DNA from: Morchella semilibera
Lineage: Eukaryota; Ascomycota; Pezizomycetes; Pezizales; Morchellaceae
Assembly: GCA_009192285.1 (NCBI GenBank)
Contig: WBVU01000018.1
Coordinates: 310,001 to 374,000, forward strand
Direction: 5' to 3'
DNA length: 64,000 nucleotides
In this document: one piece after another, positions 55,462 through 64,000 of the stretch
Position numbering within the stretch: position 1 is the stretch's first letter
How the letters are laid out: each line of letters starts with the position of its first letter
Translations under genes and position numbers: made by a program
Notes under the pieces: model-generated
What the model was told of the DNA's origin: nothing
Database searches by the model: none
The model's input: the letters and a program-made list of their open reading frames with translations, nothing else

Positions 55462-56189
55462 GCCTGTAGATTACTAATAGTTGTGAGGGTGTATTGGAGG
55501 ACACACAACTTCTTGCCAAACAAACTTTCTAGCAACGTCATATATTCACGTTGAAAACTAACCAACATATGCTTTCAGATCAAATCCAACATCTATCGCA
55601 CATATCGGCCAAACCTTCTAGGGATTCACCACTACTCCAAAAGGTTTCACGAATACCCCCAGATTCGTGGCTCAAAATCATGGGCAATGCCGAGAAATCT
55701 CTATCTTTTGATACCCAAATGACTACATCTGTACTTGAAAACGAGATCAGAACAGCTAACAATTCGAAGGGAAGCCATCATGCCAACACCAAAACAGACT
55801 CGAATATGAACACTCATACTAATCTATGTCATTTAGTAACTTGCCCAAAACCGTCGAAATACACCCGAGCAATCAACAATTCTGGCTCTGTGCGTTCTGG
55901 CGAAGACTGTGGAACCTTTCGAAGGATCCTCTCATAGCTCTTAATGACTAATTTGATTTCGTGTGAGTGTTGGAAGAAGAGGTATAAGAACTCCTTCTTC
56001 CACCCTTGGGAGACCTTTCTTCACTATCCTCATTACTCTTCACAACCTCGCCAGGTATTGAGCTGATGCATTCTACCTATATTACGTTAATCATTCTTGT
56101 TCGTCCAGCCTTTCCAATTTCATTTCAACTTGATATCATCCACTTCGACACTTTCAACTTAATACTTCCCCAGGATTTCCAGTTGAAAT
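55462..56189. other. Spacer with uncalled frame
   Basis: A plus-strand frame of 128 codons (55551-55937) is Ser/Asn/Thr-rich without a recognised motif; it could be coding or chance. Good CT-rich leader-like sequence at 56000-56180 precedes the next start. Confidence 0.4.
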
Positions 56190-57388
56190 ATGCCTCCCAA
56201 CGCTACTAAGAGTACCCCTGGGAAGGTAGTATATAAACACCAAATGGTTGTTCCCTAATTACTATACATTAGTTTCTAACATACCTCCAGTCCGGTGGCA
56301 AGTTGAAATGCCTCTCTCATCGTACTCACGATACCTTACAAAGCACTGCCAAAAGCCCTAGAGTAGAGATCCCAACCCCCCGAAAGCGTCAGCGCCAACC
56401 AGTCCCTGAATCCGAAGACGATATTGCCATAAGATCCTGTCATTCGAACCCAAAAGCTCGTGATAGCCCTCCCCAAAGCTCTCCAAGATTGTTCGCAACC
56501 CCCCGAAAATGTGGGCGCCACTCAGTCCTTGATTCCGAAGACGAGATTGCCACACGACCCCATCGCTCGAATCTGCAGGCTCCTGATAGTCCTGACATCA
56601 CTCCAGGAAGCCCTGAAAGATCTCGACCAACCCTTTGAAAGCGTCTGCACCAGCCTATCCCCGAAGCCAAAGAGGAAGAGTCGACTATCCTCTCACACAG
56701 AGTGGGAAATACCTGGAGTTACGACAGTCCACCACCAGACCTCACCCTTAAACAGGCGCTGACACCCACGAAGACTGCTCCAACACCGCCCAAGGCATCG
56801 CAAGCACCCAAGGCCCCCACAGTTTGGAAAAAGGCAATAACAGCAGCAGATATCGCATTAGCTAAAGCTTATCCAAGCACACCAGAGACTATCACATCTC
56901 ACAAAGCCCTAGAAACAACTTCCAGAACCACAGCAAAAAGTTCCAAAACCACATCAGGAACTTCCAAAACCACCTCAGCATCAGCAACACGGACCGCTGT
57001 CGCAGGCCCAAGCATTCCAAAAGTCACCTCCAAAGCCCCAAAAGCAATAGCAACAGCACCAACCACCCGACAAGATCTGCGGTCTGGGCCATCCTCTACT
57101 ACTAATTCCCGGCCTGCTAGGACACCCCCAAGAGCCATCCACAAAGCTCCTAGAGCTATCATGATATCCAAGAGCGCACATCAAAACAAAGATAGAGACA
57201 AGCACAATCATCCTGAGGACGGAGACAAAAACGAGGACAAGGATGAAGACGAGGACGGCGATGGAGACGACAAAGACGAACTTCGCCACGCCTCACAAGG
57301 ACGTCATCAGAGACAGAAAAAAACAAGGCTTTCAAGGCAAGGTGGTCAAAGGAGGTTGTTTCGATGGACGCAAGCACTGCCAAGGTGA
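56190..57388 (+). pseudogene. Basic low-complexity protein gene with premature stop
   Basis: Exon 56190-56225 (MPPNATKSTPGK) joins exon 56291 onward in phase 0 (donor GTAGTA, branch TCTAAC, acceptor CTCCAG). The second exon holds three tandem, diverged units of about 35-40 residues, each with a (P)RKRQRQPVPESEDDIA-like core. The third unit is interrupted by TGA at 56636-56638, where the other units have CGA (Arg). The frame then stays open for another 249 codons: a Thr/Lys/Pro/Ala-rich part, then a strongly acidic stretch (NEDKDEDEDGDGDDKDE). Downstream segments (57243-57476 in another frame; about 57490-57858) may be further exons or remains. No family recognised. If the TGA lies in an unrecognised intron the gene could be intact. 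Confidence 0.45.
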
Positions 57389-60300
57389 CTTTGAGATTGG
57401 CCGCCTCCCCAAAGGGTTACAACAGATTGAGGAAAGACCTCGCTGCAGAGCTGACAAAAACAAGATAAATCAATAAAAGAACTAGCGGGCTTACTCATTT
57501 TAATGAGTTGGTGGCATGGCTTCTTGAACAGAGGCCTCTGGTAGGTTTGGCTACGATCATGGGAGGCCAGAGGAATAGCGCTAGGGCCAAGACACAGGAA
57601 GCAGTTACCTGGCTAGTGGTCGATGTCAGTCGGAAGGAAAAGGTCTTTAAGGGCTTAGGGGATTGGGAATTCACCGAGATTGACGGTCACGACCCCGAGC
57701 TGGACGCTGACAATTTGGCTGATCTGGCGCAAGGGCTCTCAGGGCACTCGCCAAAGCGCCAAAAGCTATCGCCACAATCTGAGCGGACTAATATCTGGGT
57801 CACCGTTGTCGACCCTGACCGTTTTAATGAATACGATCCTGGATGTACGGAGACCTAAGCGCGTGAGCGCTATCTAAACCAAAGCAGGCAGCTCGGCACC
57901 GATTTCAAATGCCGGAATTCCCCAAAGATATGCACTCTACATTCCCCGCGGCCCGTCGCGGGGAACACACTTTGGGACAAGCAGCCCACATGCGCACATA
58001 ATTTAAGGCTCCTGAGGCTTACGCCTTGGCTCTGTCATATACCTTGGTCCAAAATAAATGCGGCAATATCCAAGAGGCTTGGATAAGAGTCGCCCTGCAT
58101 GAAGCCAGATGTACAGTCCACCACACGGCTTGGCCCTCGAATGTACCGGCCTCGGGAATTCTTTGACATCGCTCGATGAAACCAACCAGCCCAACCGCGA
58201 AGAGGAGCCAGCCTGGGTCCGCCATAAATGGACACTGAGGAGGTAGAAGCCTGGAATTGCTTCGGAAGTCTTGGCGAAACCTCTCTGCTGCTTCTTGACC
58301 CCTACCTATCATCAGGCTCACCAGAGCTAGCGTTGAAACGCCACCTATTGAAGGCTCAGTGTCATTAGAACCCCCTACACACCGTGAGACGTGAAGCACA
58401 GCGGCCCTGGCGACTCTGCTAGCCAGCTCACGTCTATATAGCTTCAGCCACTAGTGAAACGTCGGACTCATATGGTTCACGTACTACTATAGAATTTTAC
58501 CTCCAGCGACTGGAAAACTCTGAGTATTGAAGCGGCCTGAGATTTACAGAGATTACAGTGATAGTTGCAGACACAACCCCTTGAGCTGTGGAACTAGGCT
58601 GAGTCCGTGTATGAACAGAGAAAAGTCTTTGTCTTGTTATTTTATATGTCTCTAGGTAAAAACCTTCTAACAATATTGTTCTCTCTCGTTCGCACTTTCC
58701 TCTTTTCCGCAGCGCCCTGATGGAGGGTGTATAGGATAGTAGCACCCTGCCTCGGGTCCCCTCGCAACTACTTCAAGTATTTTGAGGCTTCCGTCAATCA
58801 GCTAGTTACACTCGGTCTACAAATATCGAGATCACTGTGGTCGCTGTGTCTCTCGGTCAGTTGCCAGGAACCGAGCAACTCCTAAACCTACTAATCGCGT
58901 GGCAGTGAGTCTCGCGTAACCGCTTCCCTAAGGCCCTTGACAACTCCGCAAACACAGCGTTTCCAGCACTAGTAGGAAGGGAGAGAGTTGGATCCTGCGT
59001 GGAGATCCACTCAAGAGCAAGCTCGGTGTGGTCGGCAGCAGGACGTCTAACAATTGTGTAAAGCCTTCAAGTGCGATCGACCCAAGAGGAAACCCGCGGC
59101 GAACGGCCGAAGGCGCCGGCGCCGAACGCAGGGGCGGTGTCAGAGAGTTGAACGACTTCCTTCGTGTATCTCGCTCCTCGGCGTCGAGCAAAACCGAACT
59201 TAAGCACGGTTTAGTAGTGCCGTGATCTTCCTGTGTGGATGGTGTGATTGTGATCCACTTGTGCCTACGATTGGCGGCGAAGGCGCTGGGTCCCGGACCA
59301 TCTCCTCACCGGCGTTTTGTTACTCCCGCTGCCTCTTCTTTTTGTATATTTGTAGTCTCTAACACACAGGATCGAACAGTGGGCAGGAAGGACAATCATC
59401 CTACCGCTCCTCGAGGCTCCGTCGACACGAAGACTCTCAGCCGGCAACGCCGCACCAATCCATGCGGCGACTTATCAGTTCAATGACTGCCGTGTGGGCC
59501 GCGACGATCAGTGTTTATCGCGACCGAGATTCTAGTGAAGTTGCCTTCGCATGCAATTTGTAAGCGCGTACTGTGAATTAACTCGTACGTCTCAAAAGCT
59601 GACCCACAACAGATTTTTTTCTGGCTGCAGCTGTGGCCCACTATTTTTGTTAGGGTAGTAGTTAGTGACCTCCCAAGAGCTTACTAGACTACAGGAGGTT
59701 TTCTGCGAGGCCGCTTTGGCGATTATCACGGCGTGGGGAGCGCGGTTTATTTTTGGCGTTAGCGGGAAGAGGGATTAGTCTAGGAGCGATGCGCATCTCT
59801 TGTCTTGCGGTGTTTCGGTATTAGGGGTTTGGTCAGAAATAGCGCCGTGTTTCCGGATTGATCACTCAAAGGATTATGTCGGAGCGTGGCTTCAGAGATA
59901 ATGGCGTCGTTGAGAGATTCATAATGGAAGTTCTGGTCACAGGGAGGACTATCGAGCGTGTGAGCTCTATCGGAAGATAGATCGGTCTCGTAAGAGTTAC
60001 TCAAAAATCTCCTATATAGGGGCGCTTGGTTTCACTCGCTACGCGGCTTGTTAGATAGTTTCTTTCTTTTCCTCTTCAGCCAACCTTCCTATTTCTAGGA
60101 GTTTGTAGTCTGTGAGGAATATATCCTTAAAGGACTCTAGCTTCGTCTCACGGTTTCAGCCGCGCATGCATTCGTCTTCGGCGTCCACGCCTTCGGCTCT
60201 CTCTCCTCGGTTTTCGTTATGTTGCGCGCTCCTCGCGTGTCGATCTGGAGCGGACGATTGAAGCCGGGCGGCGTGAGGGGTCGGTGTCATAATGCGTCCG

Positions 60301-62130
60301 TCACTAAGCTCGCCGTCGCTCCCGTGCGGGGGGTGTGGTGTAGTCTTGATCGCGTAGTTGCTCTATAGCGCTTCGATTCCATCCGCTTGCCGCCTCTTGC
60401 GCATCAGAAGCGGGTCGTGATGAGAGCGCTCTGTGAGCGTGTGCTCAAGCAAGTGTCTGCGTCAACGGGGAGGAACGGGATCTCGAGGAAATTCCATAAA
60501 CGTTGTGTTGCGAGGAGGAGACGGGGTGGAGGTAGGGGTCGTGAATACAGAGCTTTGCTTTGGTATTATTTTGTTGTTTCCTTGAGGTCTGCGTAAGGAG
60601 GATGTGCAAGATTTGGTTAATATTAACTCGATGTCCCTAGCATTTTTTGTTTCGCCTGATTCTCCCCCAATTATTTGCGTATGTGTGAATGATCATAGTG
60701 TTTTTGGAGTCTTGGGTATCTATGTAATGAGTGATGTCTGGTGGTTGATTTTATTTCTTTTAGAGGTTGTAGGGATTGTTGCCGGGACAAGCCCCAGTCG
60801 ACCACGACTCTTTGATTTGTGGGATACTGATATGCGTAAGTCGAGCGTATCAACCCCTTCTCGATTTTTGACTGAAACCACACCGAACGAAGCAGAATGC
60901 TACTAGGCTTATCTTGAAAAGCTATTCCGTCGAACAGCGGAGGGCTCACTGCGTGAATGAAACCTATTCCAGACTAGTGACTTTAACGCGAAGCAAACGG
61001 TGTGATTCTGCAACGATGAGCAGCTATTTCTCCTCAACGCCGACAATTGGTTGTTGCCACGTATGCTGTCCATCTATAGAGATAGCCAATTTGAAGCTCT
61101 GACATGATATAGTAAGGTTAAGCTTAGATTACAATGAGGAGGAATATTGATCATAGTCCTATGAGTTCTATTCTTTAGTTACTTTTATGTAATTTTCTAC
61201 GTGAACAGCTTCAAGAATACACCCCATTGGAGGGAAAGCACGGCTCATCTAGGTGACATCAATATAATAGTGCGCGTTTGTGCAACGCATTATGTTCGTT
61301 TGTTTTTTTGTTTTTGTTCTCTCCTAATCCGTTCTGAGTACACCATGCCATAATTGTAATGTGTGGTCTATTGTGTTCTGGAGGCACGTGTTCTACTATG
61401 GGGTAATGTTGTAAAGAAGTAGTAGACATTACAAGCTTTTAGAGGAGCGAGATGAAGTAAACACTGTCACTTGGGTTTTCTTCGTGTAATTTTGCAATGA
61501 CATAGGGTTTTAGTATTGTGGATCGGTCTAGTGGTGCGGAGTAGGCTTACACTCCTTTGATATACGCCGTCTTACACATGGAGTGGCACGAGTTGTCTCG
61601 GTTTGCCGTATGGGAGGAATTTAGCCTAATCGGGTGAAAGTTTGGAACATGAGATCTTACGATTGAGTAGTTGACAGGTATCACTGGAGCTACGTCAATT
61701 TCGTGTTGTTCGTCTTTGCATATTTGCGTTCTTTCGGTCCTCACGCAAATCCTCTGTTTATCAACACTTTTCCTTTAGGTTTCCCGTTCTCCGCTTTTAA
61801 CCTGGTTCCTTCTCATGATTTCCATATAAGAATAAAAACTTGGTTCTATGGGGACATTACTTGTACTTTTCAGAGTCTCTCTCGAGTCAATACATGGTGT
61901 AGTGCCCTGGCACTGGATTGGACTTGCTTGCGAAGGTTCAGCATGGTAGTCATTTGTGGCAGGTAACACCGTCTTTCTAGAATCCACTTGTCCTGATCAT
62001 CTGCCAGAACACACAGTCCAGATCTAACGAACGCCCTAGTTCGGGTAGTTCCTTATAGCCTAGTCCTAGTGACATATATAGCAGATCCTATATCGTCCAT
62101 TATCAACGTGTGCTCCCATGACCGTGATCC

Positions 62131-62193
62131 GAGTTATCTACTGGTGCCTCCGCGATTACGTTGAACTCAGAGACTCCCTGTGGATCTCTGCCC
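62131..62193 (+). repeat. LTR-like dispersed repeat, copy B
   Basis: Matches 47241-47302 in the same orientation (ATCTACTGGT...CTGTGGATCTCTGCCC against ATCTACTGGT...TTGTGGACTCTCTGCCC). A TATATATAG block follows about 200 bp on. Confidence 0.45.
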
Positions 62194-62279
62194 GACCGGT
62201 AACATGTTATGCCCGTCTGCTTACCTACTCTCGCGCATCACCTAAATCCACACTCCCGTGTCTAGCCTCCTCCTCCCTA

Positions 62280-62550
62280 GGCGCTCTACCCCTACCCTAC
62301 CATGCCCTGCCCTGCCCTACTAGCCCTACCTGCCCTGCCCTACCCTACCCGTTCCCGCCCCACCCCAATCCACCAACCCTTCCTCAAAACTATATATAGT
62401 ACACTTCCACCTCCCCCCCATCCCTCATCCCCTATCCCCCATCCCCCATCCCCATCCTTATCCCCATTCCCATCCCCATGTCCCGTATTTACCACACACT
62501 CCACCCCAAGTCCCCTTTCCCTCTGCCATCCCCATCTCCATCTCCCATGA
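62280..62550. repeat. Degenerate C-rich short tandem repeats
   Basis: CCCTA/CCCTG words (62285-62350) and CCCATC words (62410-62545) with strong C bias on the plus strand. Not a TTAGGG telomere array; unit phase is irregular. Confidence 0.75.
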
Positions 62551-64000
62551 TAAAGACTACCCCTAGGCCGGAAATAGACCATACAGGTGTGAAGCCATAT
62601 CGAATCCTCGGGAACCAGAGTTAAATGCGGCATTACCCCCCCCGCTACTCCAGGAGGCAGACTGCATTGATCGACCCCATAGCCCCACCCCCACGCCCAA
62701 CCATAGCCTCTCATATGAAGCCAGTCCACGGATAACAATCACCGCAAACATGACTCAAGCATCCAGTGGCGAAGACCCTACCCCAAACGGGAACAACACA
62801 GTACTTCCTTCCCGTTAAATCTCGCGTTGTATGGCTCTCTCCGCCACAAGCTAGAGTGGTCCAACCTCTAATATACCCCCCCCCACCCCACCCCTCAGGC
62901 ATGAGGACCATTACCCTGACACACAAGGACATGTCCCCTCCCAGAGCTAGCCCAGAGCGCCGGCTCGCACCAGTACAACACCTCGTACTCTGACAAGACG
63001 AACCACCGGCGGCGAACCCGTCCCCAAATCATCTCTTGGATTTTAAACCCATTCTCATAGAACACGAAACACTACACCAAACAACACTTCCTCACCCAAC
63101 TCGTCGCAGTGCTCTCGAAGCTAAGGAGATGGCGCTTTAACCATCGAAGACACGCCTAAGGTATAAGACCGGAGGGTGACAAGAGCCTGAAGAACGCCTA
63201 CCTTACAGTCGCATGAACATATAGACCCTCAAGGACTCATCGCAGGCAGAGTGTTCTTTAGTCCCACACATCCGCCCCAGTCACTCCCCCCAATGCGAAC
63301 AAAGCTAGGTTGAGATTGGAAGCATCAGTTCGCAGACAAAAGACTCCCGTGTGCAGGTTCGGAGCATAAAGAGACCCCTGGGTACGTAATGAGGTGCGAG
63401 CGCAGCGGCGAATAGAGGACTCCCTCTGTTTCCGAAATGAGTCCAGCGTAGACGACTAGCTAGTGAGTGAGATAAGTGCCAGAGAAGTCCCCCGAGCACG
63501 AGCGAGGGCGACTCTTGGAGTGTGGTGACTATGTGGTGGAGCAATTGTGGCACCACGTTGCCTCCAGAACTGGTGGAGACGTGGGAGTATGCTTATTCAA
63601 AATTTAATAACCCCGAGAATGTACTTATATTTTTGTAATAAGTAACAGTGAGCGCACTAAGATGCATAAGAAATTTTTATCGCGAACAAGAATACGGCAG
63701 TCTGACCGCCATAGGCACTGCCATATTTAGAACATCATGGTGAGAGCCCACCCAATCTGGCACTGTACCCTGAGACTTGTGAAAATGATTTGTAGACCGC
63801 AAATTAACCTCCAGTCACTGCGCGTGCCAGCAAGGCCTGAGAGGACCTCGCCGAACACGGTGTAATAAATGACATCTGGGACATGCTTGAGCCTCCAAGT
63901 TGAATGAGTACCCTTTCTCTGCTACCTCCCCAGGGGACTGAGTGCTTTTAATTACACCTTCATTCTTTATCCGAGTACGTATCCCCTCCTCCTACACTAC

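Larger units (their letters stand above)
57389..64000. other. Gene-poor region, probable mobile-element remains
   Basis: No gene recognised. 57490-57858 has an open plus-strand frame (ELVAWLLEQRPLVGLATIM...) that may belong to the preceding locus. 58019-58399 minus has a 126-codon frame of normal composition (FRSNSRLLPPQCPFMADPGW...) without an ATG; uncertain. 58900-60560 is richer in CG dinucleotides than the rest of the zone. 62131-62193 matches the LTR-like repeat at 47241. 62280-62550 is a long C-rich stretch of CCCTA, CCCTG and CCCAT words. 62876-62894 is a C-rich run. The remainder shows nothing I can name. Confidence 0.45.

Noticed and set aside
58900-60560. CG-rich DNA considered as rDNA
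   Set aside because: No recognisable 18S, 5.8S, 28S or 5S segments could be found by eye.
62280-62550. CCCTA-rich DNA considered as telomere
   Set aside because: Mixed CCCTA, CCCTG and CCCAT words without a regular six-base period.

Overview
The window is nuclear DNA of a filamentous ascomycete. Genes carry short introns (about 55-110 nt) with GT...AG ends and a CTAAC/CTGAT-type branch site. Identifiable proteins are typical of filamentous fungi: a Tea4/Bud14 cell-end factor, N-myristoyltransferase, a Ptc1-type phosphatase, a Pub1/TIA-1-type RNA-binding protein and a Dcn1-type neddylation factor. Gene spacing is wide, intergenic DNA is rich in microsatellites, ankyrin genes occur, and a chromodomain Ty3/gypsy element and a Plavaka-type DNA transposon are present. 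Together these would suit a repeat-rich Pezizomycete such as a truffle-like fungus. That placement is inference; nothing in the window proves it.

Layout. 0-34 kb is the gene-bearing part: a Ser/Thr kinase (-), Tea4/Bud14 (+), N-myristoyltransferase (+), a low-complexity repeat protein (+), an ankyrin protein (-), an F-box/ankyrin protein (+), a Gln-rich, possibly Mediator-like protein (+), a Ptc1-type PP2C (-) and a three-RRM protein (+) whose frame is broken by one extra base. 34-46 kb is sparse: two small two-exon single-membrane-span proteins that look like members of one family (36680-37125 and 44338-44793, both -), a Dcn1 homologue (39458-40360, +) and three foldback elements (a fourth lies at 24.3 kb). 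46-64 kb is a transposon-rich zone. It holds a 137-bp MITE family in three copies with 2-bp target duplications, one copy split by a solo LTR with a 5-bp target duplication. It also holds a truncated chromovirus, a 153-N assembly gap, a Plavaka transposase pseudogene interrupted by a MITE, a probable pseudogene, and about 6.6 kb without recognisable genes.

No operon-like logic is expected. Several genes act in common eukaryotic pathways: polarity (Tea4 with type-1 phosphatase), stress-MAPK down-regulation (Ptc1), protein lipidation (NMT), cullin-RING ligase activation (Dcn1) and mRNA fate (Pub1). Coding coordinates run from start to stop and include introns; exon limits are given in the text. 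All splice sites were read by eye and have no transcript support.
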